Source of the DNA: Dromiciops gliroides
Taxonomy: Eukaryota > Chordata > Mammalia > Microbiotheria > Microbiotheriidae
Reading direction: 5' to 3'
Assembly (NCBI RefSeq): GCF_019393635.1
Contig: NC_057864.1
Coordinates: 478,816,117-478,880,116 of the forward strand
Length of the DNA: 64,000 nucleotides
Shown here: positions 55,965 to 64,000 of the stretch, piece by piece
Position numbering within the stretch: the stretch's first letter is position 1
How the letters are laid out: each line of letters begins with the position of its first letter
Notes under the pieces: model-generated
Databases searched by the model: none
Told to the model about the DNA's origin: nothing
Seen by the model: the letters and a program-made list of their open reading frames with translations, nothing else
Translations under genes and position numbers: made by a program

Positions 55965-56160
55965 GCAGTTAAGTGGCTCTGTGGTTAGAGGGCTTAGCCT
56001 GGAGTCAAGAAGTCTCAAACATTAATGAGCCGTGTGACCCTGGGTAAGTCATTTAACCTCTGTTTGCCACTGGAGAAGGAAATGGCAAACTGCTCTAGTA
56101 TCTTTACCAAGAAAACCCTGTACAGGGTCATGAAGAGTTGGACACAACTGAACAACAATA
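55965..56160 (+). mobile_element. Marsupial long-form SINE, internally deleted
   Basis: GGCAGTTAAGTGGCTCTG head, CCGTGTGACCCTGGG core, CTGGAGAAGGAAATGGCAAAC module, GACACAACTGAACAACAAT end. The B box region is missing. Confidence 0.82.
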
Positions 56161-56217
56161 TAGTAATTATATTAAATGTAATATGTATATATGTATACTT
56201 ATATATACATACAAACT

Positions 56218-56480
56218 TTTTTTGTGGGGCAATGGGGGTTAAGTAACTTGCCCAGGGTCACACAGCTAGTAAGTGTCAAGTGTCTGAGGCCGGATTTGAA
56301 CTCAGGTCCTCCTGAATGCAGGGCTGGTGCTTTATCCACTGTGCCACCTAGCCGCACCTAACCCTTTCCTTTTATAGATGAGGAAATGAAGGTCCATGGA
56401 TGTGAAATTACAAACCCTAGGTCACACAGGGATTGAGAATCAGAAGCAGGATTTGAACCCAGAGCCCTTCCTCTATACTG
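56218..56480 (-). mobile_element. Short-form SINE (56218-56360) next to a MIR (56365-56480)
   Basis: GTGGGGCAATGGGGGTTAAG to GCCACCTAGCCGCACC. Then TTTTATAGATGAGGAAATG and GATTTGAACCCAGAGCCC for MIR. Confidence 0.85.
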
Positions 56481-56499
56481 TAGCAATTCTTTAAAGTCC

Positions 56500-57020
56500 A
56501 GTCAGGTCCTATGACTCCAAATCTAGTCCTCTTTCTGCTGTACCATGTGACTCTTTGGCATGTCAGGGAACCTCTCTGGCCACCATTTTCTTTTTCACCT
56601 CATGGGGAGCTTGAGACAGTTTATCTGAAATTCCTTCCAGTATTAAATCCCAAGATGCTGAATCAGTCCCATACTCCCGTGCCTATAAAGTCCTCCATAG
56701 TCATCATGACCCTGCCCAACCTTTCCTCACCCTACCCTCCTTGACTCTTGATTTCCTGGTCATCACATGCCAGTGCCTCTAGTGGACCACCAAGGCTTCT
56801 TCCCATTCTTAAATCCAGTGATGCTCTGGTGCCAGACACTGCCCTGGCATGGTGCTGGCTTTTGCTTTGACATGTCTGGGTCCATACATTAGACTTTTTC
56901 TTTCGAAACCTCCAAGTCCCTAAAATCAAAGCATTTAGACAAAAGGTTTGAGAGAAGAGGAAAGAGACTGGTTGGTACAATGTGTTGCTTGGGCACCCAT
57001 TCTGGGGCAGGGGCAGGAGA
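56500..57020. other. Old LINE-like and unique sequence
   Basis: 56660-56780 loosely resembles L2 body (CCTATAAAGTCCTCCATAG, CATCATGACCCTGCCC). The rest shows no signature and no recognised frame. Confidence 0.35.
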
Positions 57021-57200
57021 TGCTGATTATTCTTTATTATTGTTATTACTATTTTTTTTTAAATACTAAAAATAACGAAAAAGATTCTGGGAAACAGCCC
57101 AGTTGAAAGAACATTAGCATTTGTGATATAATAAAGTGATTAGAGGCTGCTATGAAGTTGGCCTTTTAATTATTCAGCAAAGGGAACTGTGCTGTTCAGC
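57020..57200. promoter_or_regulatory. Candidate conserved noncoding element
   Basis: Repeat-free AT-rich block: GATGCTGATTATTC, GAACATTAGCATTTGTG, ATATAATAAAGTGATTAGAGG, CCTTTTAATTATTCAGC. Not coding. Confidence 0.3.
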
Positions 57201-57544
57201 ACAGAGGGGTGATTAAGGGATGCAAGGAAGAATATAAACCACCTCATTCCAGGCTGGCCCAGCCCTCCTGCTGTTTCCTCCCCCAGGGTTCTGCAAGCCC
57301 TCCAGCTCCTTCTAGGCACACCTGCCTCTGAACCCTCTTGACAGTGTGAGGAAGGGGAATAAAGGGGAACCAAATGGACATCACTGAGGAAGCCTCCATG
57401 AAGCTGTGGAAAATGAGAAGCATGGATGGAGATTGTGGATGGAGGGAGGGCATAGTTCCCCTGCATTCTGCCTGAGTCAAGCCATACCTGGAACAGTGTT
57501 CAGTTCTGGAGAACACATTTCAGACAGGATGTTGGTGAGCGGTG

Positions 57545-58350
57545 GCATGGTGTAGTAGGGACGAAGCAGCCTTCTGAGTCAGGGAGACCTGGGTTCAAAT
57601 CTTACTTCTGAGACATACTGGCTGTATGACCCTGGGCAAGTCATCTAACCCAATGCCATAGGCAACTGTTTAAGACTGTAAACAAAGACTAGTCTACAAA
57701 GAGTCAGGGAAGTTCCCTATATTGATGAAATCACAGGGACCATTGATGAACTAGAGTTTGTCCTTAGGAGAGGGACTAGGATGATGGGAAGACTGGAAAT
57801 TCCATATGAAGATTGGTCCAAGGAATTGGGATATTTGTCTTCAAATATTTGAGGGTGGGTGGTTTGGGGGGAGGGGCAGAGTCAAAGGGTCTGGGTTCAA
57901 ATCCAGGCTTTTCCCTTTACTATGTATATAAATCACTTAACCTATCTGTGCTTAAATTCTTTCATCTACAAAAAGGAGATATTTGGATTCAATCTTATGG
58001 TCCCTTCCAATACTAAATCCTGTAATTAAATGATGGCACAGTAGAAAGAGAACTAGCTCTGAAGTCAAAGGACCTGGGTTCAAATTTTGCCTTTTATGCT
58101 TATTCTCTGTGTGACCCTGAGCAAGACACTTTACCACTCAAGGCTTTCGTTTCCTTATCCAATTAGATGAGTTTATCTCTGAGATTCCTCCCAGCTCCAA
58201 GTCAATGATCCTATAATATTCCTACCTGTGTGATCTTGGGCAAGTCACAGTTGGGATTCTCTGGACCTTGAGGGTACAGTGAAGGGGTTTGGATGAGGTG
58301 GCCCTTGAGGTCCTTTTCAACTTTAGATCTTGTGATCATATAATCATAAA
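57545..58350 (+). repeat. Run of MIR-type copies, all plus strand
   Basis: 57545-57660 (GGGTTCAAATCTTAC, TGTATGACCCTGGGC), 57885-58030, 58030-58215 (GAAGTCAAAGGACCTGGG, TGTGTGACCCTGAGC) and 58220-58345 (TGTGTGATCTTGGGC). Confidence 0.65.
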
Positions 58351-58379
58351 GGAATGAGAAAAAGCTTCAGTGACAATAG

Positions 58380-58618
58380 GTAGCTCATAATAATAGCTAT
58401 TACTAATCCAATATTACCTCATTGGATCCTCATGATAACCCTCTGAGGTAGATGCTGTTATTATTCCAATTTTACAGTTGGGGAAACTGAGGCCAATAGA
58501 AGTTAAGTGATTTGCTCAGGGTCCCACAGCTAGTAAGTGTCTGAGGCTGGATTTGAACTCAGGTCTTCCTGACTTTGGACCCAGTGCTCTATCCACTGTA
58601 GCGCCACCTAGCTGCCTC
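58380..58618 (-). repeat. MIR/Ther-type SINE, full length
   Basis: CATTGGATCCTCATGATAACC, CTCTGAGGTAGATGCTG, TTTTACAGTTGGGGAAACTG, GATTTGAACTCAGGTC, GCGCCACCTAGCTGCC. Confidence 0.8.
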
Positions 58619-58764
58619 TGGATAACTATTTATTTCTCAGTGATATAGGCGGAGGCATTCTTTTTCATGGATGGTTGGGCCAGATGGTCCCCATGTTCCC
58701 TACTCTGATTCTATACTGCATGAGTGACGTCCTGAGGAAAATAAGAGACTGGGATAGCCTTGGT

Positions 58765-58895
58765 CTGGGTGACCCAATAGCTTAATTAAAGAACAGCCGA
58801 GTATCTTGGAATCTGGGAAAATGCAGTTGCTTTGAATTACATGCTGTTTTGGCTCAGCCAATATTTTCTTGGCAAAGGCCTCTCTCTTTATGGAT
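58765..58895. promoter_or_regulatory. Candidate conserved noncoding element
   Basis: Repeat-free: CCAATAGCTTAATTAAAGAAC, GCTTTGAATTACATGC, TTTTGGCTCAGCCAATATTTTC. The last holds TTGGCTCAGCCAA, an inverted pair of NF1-like half sites. Confidence 0.3.
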
Positions 58896-59024
58896 CTGTC
58901 TCTCAATTGTGCCAGACTTGCCCATCCCACTTGTTGCTGTCTGTCAGGCAGGGAAAGAGATCATTGCCCTCCTCCCATTCTGGGGCTGATCCAGTTACTC
59001 ACCAGCCAGGTTAGGCTAATAGGT

Positions 59025-59205
59025 CCATATATATATATATAGAGAGAGAAGGGACCTGAGAGATCATCCAATCCAACCCCCTCATTTTACATATTAATAA
59101 ACTGAGGCCCACAAGAGCTGAAGGGATTGGCTTAAGGTAAGCAGAAGAGCTGGAATTTGGACCCAGAAATCAGAACTCTTTCTACTGAACAACATCTATG
59201 AGGCC
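59025..59205 (-). repeat. (TA)n then MIR-type SINE
   Basis: TATATATATA at 59029-59042, then CATTTTACATATTAATAAACTG, GAACTCTTTCTACTG. Confidence 0.6.
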
Positions 59206-59461
59206 CAGTGTGCAAGGCGCCATGTCATGCTGCCCTCCCTTTATCCTTGCCCATGTGAACAGCTTTTCCCCTGGGTTACCCTCAGGCTCATAGCCCCTAC
59301 CCCCTCAGAGTAAATCATATTGACTTCCAGGGACTGACACATTAGGAGCCAGACTTTAGATATTGGTCTGAACACAGGGATCCCTGCTGAGTGGAATGGA
59401 GGCTTGAGAGTCTCACATGTTCTGGCATCTTGGAAAGCCAGAGACCCATGGAGTCATTTCA

Positions 59462-59614
59462 TTTTTTTTTTGTGGGGCAATGATGGTTAAGTGACTTGCC
59501 CAGGGTTACACAGCTAATAAGTGTCAAGTGTCTGAGGCTGGACTTGAACTCAGGTCCTCCTGATTCCAGGGCTGGTGCTTTATCCACTGTGCTACCTAGT
59601 TGCCCCCGCCCTGT
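59462..59614 (-). mobile_element. Short-form SINE with 11-bp target-site duplication
   Basis: GTGGGGCAATGATGGTTAAG to GCTACCTAGTTGCCCCC. GAGTCATTTCA is exact at 59451-59461 and 59615-59625. Confidence 0.92.
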
Positions 59615-59799
59615 GAGTCATTTCAATGGGGGAATGGATGCCTTTTTGCCACATGCCTCTTTGGTGGGACTCAGGGCAACTTGTATTACCAGCTGACAGA
59701 CGTAGGAAGCTTGTCTTTGGTGCCTACCCTTCCCAGTGCCCATCCTCCTCGGCTTTCTTAGAGTCAAGTGCTTGTTCAAACAATCTCTGTCCCAAGGGT

Positions 59800-59995
59800 T
59801 TTCAAACTTATTGATTCTTTTCAGTCATGACTGACTCTTTGTGATCCCATTTGGAGTTTTCTTGGCAAAGATATTGAAGTGTTTTGCCATTTGCTCCTCC
59901 AGCTCATTTTATAGATGTGGAAACTGAGGGACAAACAGGGTCAAGTGACTTACCCAGGGTCATAGTACTCTATCCACTACACCACCTAGCTGTTC
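59800..59995 (-). mobile_element. Marsupial long-form SINE, internally deleted
   Basis: TTTTCAGTCATGACTGACTC, CCCATTTGGAGTTTTCTTGGC, GTCAAGTGACTTACCCAGG, CACCACCTAGCTGTTCC. About 60 bases around the B box are absent. Confidence 0.85.
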
Positions 59996-60469
59996 CCCCC
60001 TTCCCCAACACACCACCTTCATATATCCAGAGACTAGTTTCTACGACTATGATTTCTCTAACACCAGCATGAGGCTCTTAAAATATTCAGTGGGCCTAAT
60101 CAGCAGTGTGTGTCCATACCTCCTCCCGCCCACCATTCTCTTCAAGAGTCTACCAATTTAGTTCAACTTGGTTGTTGTTGCTTTTTAGCCTGGAACTGTG
60201 ATCTCATCAGTGCAGGGGGCTAGTGAGAAAGAACTGTCTCTCCTCAAGTAGCTCCTGTCCTCTTCAGTTTGAGAGAGCTGCCTAGGGGGATTAACTAGGG
60301 AAGTAAATCAGGCCGGGTAACACAGTCCATTTGTCAGAGTCAGAACTCAAATTCAGCTCTTCCTGACTCCAGTGCTAGCTCTCCATCCACTGTGGAATCT
60401 TGCCCCTATTTCTAGCTTTACATGAATTGAGCCCCTCTGCAGAAATACTGATGGGTGGTCTTCCAGGCT

Positions 60470-60870
60470 CATCTTGGTCTCTAGTCAGTGAAGTGGAACT
60501 CACTACTTCCTAGGGCAGCCCCTTCCATTTGGGGATTGTTCTAATTATCATGAAGTTTTCCTTTCATCAACTGAAATTGGTCTTTTTGTAACTTCCACAC
60601 ATTGTTCCTACTTATGCCCTTTGGGGGAAAAGCAGAGTGGGTCTAATCCAATCTTTCAAACACTTGAAGACAACTTTCCTCTCTCACCCAAATTTTCTCT
60701 TCTACACACCACATATCTCCTACCTTCTTCAACTGATCCTCATGTGGCATAGTCTCCAGGTTCTCTCCTGGATGAACTCAAATTTGCCCATGTCTTTCCT
60801 AAAAATGGGATGCCCAGAATTGAACATGACACTCGCCATGTGTTCTAACCAGGGGAGAGGATGGGAGAGA
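60470..60870 (+). mobile_element. CR1/L3 LINE fragment
   Basis: GAACTCACTACTTCCTAGGGC, TTTCCTTTCATCAACTGAAAT, CAATCTTTCAAACACTTGAAG, AATGGGATGCCCAGAATTG in CR1/L3 order. A further piece at 62300-62460 (TGCTAAAATGCACATATG) may be related. Confidence 0.65.
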
Positions 60871-61091
60871 AGATGCTCAGACCACAGACTTGGGCTGCCC
60901 CTATAGTTAGGGAACATGATGTAGATGACTCCCAAAAGGAAACCAAGAAGTGGTCAGATAAATAGGTAGAGAACTAAGAGAGAGTTAAGTCCTGAAAGTC
61001 TAAAGAAGTGAGAATATCTAAAGAGAGTATAGTGTATGGTATGAAATACTTCAGAGATGTCAAGAAGGATGAAGAAAAGGACACCATTCTT

Positions 61092-61984
61092 TTTTTTTAA
61101 ATGTATAAGGTATTTTATTTTTTCCGTTACATGTAAAGATAGTTCTCAACTTTTGTTTATACAAGCTTTACAATTTCAGATTTTTCTCCCTCCCTCCCCT
61201 CCCTCCCCCCTCCCCTAGACAGCAGGTAATCTGATATAGGTTATGTCTATATATCTCTATACATATACATATAGATATAGATATATACACACACACATAT
61301 ATATACACATAATAACATTAATCCTATTTCTGCATTAATCCTGTTACAAGAGAAAAAAACAGAGCAGTGATGCAAAACCTCAAAATAGAAAAAAAAAACA
61401 CAACAGCACCCAAAACAAAAGAAATAATATGGTTCAATCAGCATCTATACTCCACAGTTCTTTCTTTTTTTTCTTGGATTTGGAGATCCTCTTCTATCAT
61501 GAGTTCCCTGGAACTCTTCTGTACCATTGCATTGGTGAGAAGAATATAGTCCATCACAGTAGGTCAACACTCAATGTTGATGATACTGTGTACAATGTTC
61601 TTCTGGTTCTGCTCATCTCACTCATCATCAGCTCACGTAAGACCCTCCAGGTTTCTCTGAACTCCTCCTGCTCATCATTTCTTACAGCACAATAGTATTC
61701 CATTGTATTCATATACCACAACTTGTCCAGCCATTCCCCAATTGATGGGCACCCCCTCAACTTCCAATTCCTTGCTACCACGTAAAGAGCAGCTATAAAT
61801 ATTTTTGTACATGTGGGTCCCTTTCCTCCTTCCATGATTTCTTTGGGCAAAAGACCTAAAAGTGGAATTGCTGGGTCAAAGGGTATGCACAGCTTTATTG
61901 CCCTTTGGGAATAATTCCAAATTGCTCTCCAGAATGGTTGGATCAGCTCACAGCTCCACCAACAATGCATTAGTGTTCCAATTT
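61092..61984 (-). mobile_element. 5'-truncated L1 insertion, about 0.9 kb, perfect 13-bp target-site duplication
   Basis: GGACACCATTCTT occurs at 61079-61091 and 61985-61997. The poly-T at left is the L1 poly-A tail. The right half encodes on the minus strand the end of ORF2 in one open frame: PAIPLLGLLPKE, CTKIFIAALYVVARNWK, CPSIGEWLDKLWY, MEYYCAVRNDEQEEF. The ORF's ATG and first codons (62042-61985) are host flank, so this is a chance chimera. ORF2 normally has reverse transcriptase and endonuclease domains, both absent here, so it cannot move itself. Confidence 0.88.
61250..61310 (+). repeat. TA/CA-rich simple sequence in the L1 3' UTR
   Basis: TATATATCTCTATACATATAC, ACACACACATATATATACAC. 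It corresponds to the microsatellite at 586-629 in the other L1 copy. Confidence 0.8.
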
Positions 61985-62469
61985 GGACACCATTCTTAAC
62001 AATAAAGAGATCATTAGTGACTTTAGAAAGGCCAGTTGCCACTGAGTGATGATGCTAGAAGTCAGATTGTAGTGAGTTCCACAGGGTGAGAGCATTTTTA
62101 AGGAGTTTGGCTTAAAAAAGGAGGAGAAATATTGGAGGATAGCTTGAGGGAATGGTAGGGTCTAATGAGGGTTTTTTAAAAGGGTGAAGGAGAGCTAGGT
62201 GTGCTTGTAAGCAGCTGGAAAGGAACCAATAGATAAGAAGAAAGAGAGAGAGGCTTAGAAAGAGGGGTAGGAATGCTCACAAGGCCAATCAGCTGGAGAA
62301 CACTGGTCATTGAGCTATTTCTGAATCGACCCAACCATCATCAACCAATCATCGTGATTGCATCTGTCCAAATTGTCCCCAAGACTCCATGTGAGAGATT
62401 CCTGTGGCAACTTTATCAGATGTTTTGCTAAAATGCACATATGATCAACCATCTCTGTTGATTGAGTGT

Positions 62470-62580
62470 GCCTTCATTTGTCCAACATGTATTGATCACC
62501 TACTCTAACTCATCAATCAGACTTGGTCCTTGTCTTCAAGGAGTTTCTAATCTAGTAGAGAATAAAAGAAGTACACACAT
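62470..62580 (-). repeat. L2-type 3' end
   Basis: CCAACATGTATTGATCACC, then TTGTCTTCAAGGAGTTTC, reversed L2. Confidence 0.5.
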
Positions 62581-63200
62581 AACTATAACTCCTTCCCAAC
62601 TCCCACCCCCATGCTGCCAAAAAAAAAAAATAATGGGGAGAGAGACAGTTGTTACCTTGAGGAACTTCATGGTGGCATTTGAAGAATGGAGAACATTTCA
62701 GCAGGGGGCGCTTGGGTGGGAATGTGGATGGAAATTTAAGGCGTAGGAAATGGCAATTAGAATGAGCTTTAATTTTCTCCTCTATAAAATGAAAGGGCTA
62801 TGTTAGATGATCTATAAGCTTGAAAATTCTATGATTCTATTCTCTGAATCCTTGAGGGTGGAGACTGTTAGTTACATCCTTTAGAATACCATTGCCCTAT
62901 AGCTTAATGATCCTTTCCCTTATGCCCCAAGGTTGGGTGGGCTGGGAAGATGTGATGCTTATTTACAAGGCTTCAGTAAGATCGTGCTCTCTCTCTGGTT
63001 TGGGAGTGGGGAGCTGGTATGGCTATTAACACAGGTAGGGATGGTAATAATATGGTCTTTAATAATATAGGGCTTTTAACTTTTTCTCCAAGGTGCTTTC
63101 ATGGGGACTTTCTGCCCCAGTGTTGGGAAGTTGTGGGCTGTGGTGGCTGCTGGTGCTTGTGTCTGCATGTCCAAGTGGTAATGACTGACGTCACATACAT
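62580..63200. other. Flank or intron upstream of the MYL10-like exon
   Basis: 62755-62845 has a MIR-like 3' part (TTTTCTCCTCTATAAAATG). The remainder is unique. No TATA box, CpG island or clear muscle-type (MEF2, CArG) site cluster is seen, so the promoter is probably not here. Confidence 0.4.
63043..63051 (+). other. Weak candidate for the missing exon 1 end (ATG followed by GTAATA)
   Basis: Relatives of this gene carry the start Met as the last codon of exon 1, so ATG directly followed by a donor is expected upstream. ATG at 63043-63045 followed by GTAATAAT is the nearest such arrangement. It would leave a 170-base intron. The donor lacks G at +5, and no clear promoter elements are visible upstream. 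The true exon 1 may be many kilobases away. Confidence 0.12.
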
Positions 63201-63215
63201 ATTGGTTCATTGCAG
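63185..63215 (+). promoter_or_regulatory. 3' splice-site region of the MYL10-like exon, with branch-point motif and an overlapping CRE-type palindrome
   Basis: CTGAC at 63185-63189 is a good branch-point match, with the candidate branch A at 63188, about 27 bases before the exon. The AG at 63214-63215 is the acceptor. The polypyrimidine tract is weak (only TTGGTTCATTGC). The perfect palindrome TGACGTCA at 63186-63193 overlaps the branch-point motif. Whether it binds CREB/ATF factors is not shown by sequence. Confidence 0.5.
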
Positions 63216-63308
63216 GCTCCCAAAAAGGCAAAGAAGAGGGCAGAGGGAGGAGCTGGCTCCAATGTGTTCTCCATGTTTGACCAATCCCAGATCCAGGAGT
63301 TTAAAGAG
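63216..63308 (+). CDS. MYL10: Internal coding exon of a myosin regulatory light chain, most likely MYL10 (exon encoding residues 2-32)
   Basis: This 93-bp exon is open in one frame. It starts right after an AG acceptor (63214-63215) and ends at a GTTAGT donor (63309-63314). Its 31 codons read [12 protein letters not shown], then [19 protein letters not shown]: the basic N-terminal extension, the phosphorylatable-serine region and the entry into the first EF-hand of a sarcomeric-type myosin regulatory light chain. Known family: these proteins bind the myosin heavy-chain neck and tune contraction. In the MYL2/MYLPF/MYL10 group the initiator Met is normally the last codon of a separate exon 1, so starting at Ala2 in phase 0 fits a real gene and not a processed copy. 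RAEG and [11 protein letters not shown] (Ser, where MYL2 and MYLPF have Thr) favour MYL10. The next exon, beginning with the EF-hand residues AFT, is not found before base 64000. Alternative: another MYL2-like paralogue. Confidence 0.85.
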
Positions 63309-63395
63309 GTTAGTTCCTTCAAAATAGAGTTAGGGCCCCCGCCTGTCCCAACTTGAGTAAAAACCTGTTTCTCTGAGCAAAACTTCTGTGTGAAA

Positions 63396-63560
63396 ATCTA
63401 GATAGAGAAAGACAGAGAGATAGAGACAAGGGGAAATCTGGAGACACACAGAGTGACAAGAAATGGTGAAGAAAGGAGAGGAGGTGAGAAGAGATGAGGA
63501 GAACAAAGGAGAGGAAAAAAGAGAAGAGAAGTGAGAAGGGGAAGAAAAGAGATGTGGAAT
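63396..63560 (+). repeat. Purine-rich (GA) tract just inside the intron after the MYL10-like exon
   Basis: From about 90 bases after the donor the + strand is almost all A and G for about 165 bases, with few pyrimidines, in GAGA, GGAGAGGA and GAAGAGAAG patterns. It is low-complexity sequence with triplex-forming potential. No coding content is seen. Confidence 0.7.
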
Positions 63561-63719
63561 AGGGGTGTCTAGAATCTGCTCTAAGAATATGCCCCAAAAG
63601 CTTTCTTTAGATCATCAACTCCCACGCTCAGCCCCCGAGTACATGTGAAATTGGACTCAAGTTCTACAATGTTGATTTACACCCGATGTTTGAAGAGCAC
63701 ACTGATTTCTTAAAGCAAC

Positions 63720-63930
63720 GTATACTTGAGGAGGCAATGTAGCTAAGTAGCAAAGTCTTTGTGCTCAGAGTACCTGGCTTTAAATTCCAGCTCTTGACAG
63801 TTAATACCTGTGTGACCTTGAGCTAGTCATTTTACTTCCCTCAGCCACAGTTGCCTCAACTATAAAATGAGGAGGTTGAGATTGGTCTCTAAGGCTCCTT
63901 CTACCTCTAGAACCATCATCCTATGATTTT
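63720..63930 (+). repeat. MIR/Ther-type SINE in the intron after the MYL10-like exon
   Basis: GAGGCAATGTAGCTAAGTAGC head, TTTAAATTCCAGC, CTGTGTGACCTTGAGC, CAACTATAAAATGAGG, CTAGAACCATCATCC. Confidence 0.7.
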
Positions 63931-64000
63931 AAAACTGTGTGCTTCCCCCCTCTCAAAGGGGGACCTGATACTGATGCCCAAAAGGAGTGGTTTCAAGGGC

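Larger units (their letters stand above)
60960..62290 (+). repeat. Ancient interspersed repeat (flanks the L1 insertion), family not determined
   Basis: GAAGGATGAAGAAAAGG before and AAAGAGATCATTAGTGAC, GCCAGTTGCCACTGAGTGATG, GAGAAATATTGGAGGATAGC after 61998 follow a known widespread old repeat pattern, possibly the same family as 5880-6200. Confidence 0.4.

Overview
The window is noncoding, repeat-rich DNA from a therian mammal, almost certainly a marsupial. The main evidence is many copies of a tRNA-derived SINE whose head reads GGGGCAGCTAGGTGG and whose reverse-oriented copies end in CACCTAGCTGCCCC. These lie among very old MIR/Ther-type SINEs, L2 and CR1/L3 LINE tails, and L1 3' ends. The sequence alone does not fix the species. 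There is no bacterial-type gene organisation, CRISPR array, rRNA gene or convincing tRNA gene.

Only one protein-coding piece can be supported: a 93-bp internal exon on the + strand at 63216-63308. It has an AG acceptor and a GT donor and encodes the N-terminus of a myosin regulatory light chain ([12 protein letters not shown], then [17 protein letters not shown]). The RAEG and [11 protein letters not shown] residues point to MYL10 rather than MYL2 or MYLPF. The first exon is not securely identified, and the remaining exons must lie beyond base 64000. The other ~63 kb is therefore 5' flank or long first-intron sequence of this gene.

Layout. 1-1550 is a stack of L1 3' ends with two elements nested in an older one. 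1550-13800 is dense in SINE, MIR and L2 copies. 13800-26000 is similar and also holds two L1 tails and a CR1/L3 fragment. 26000-28200 and 34200-35150 are SINE-poor. 37100-38400 has an L1 3' end followed by a nested SINE pair. 38400-39280 is a SINE-free AT-rich segment that looks like a conserved noncoding element. 40930-43880 has two ~320-bp copies of an otherwise unplaced sequence flanking a CR1/L3 element that a SINE has split. 46950-54650 holds most of the other unique sequence, including an extreme pyrimidine-rich stretch (49990-50560), an AT-rich block (52540-52790) and an octamer-containing block (54340-54600). 54650-63000 returns to repeats, including a clean 5'-truncated L1 insertion (61092-61984). 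63000-64000 holds the MYL10-like exon.

I found no previously undescribed gene system. The items most worth following are the MYL10 exon with its missing first exon, the AT-rich SINE-free blocks that may be enhancers, the duplicated ~320-bp unit, and several well-preserved insertion histories with target-site duplications (TSDs). All family names come from pattern recognition by eye and not from a database search.
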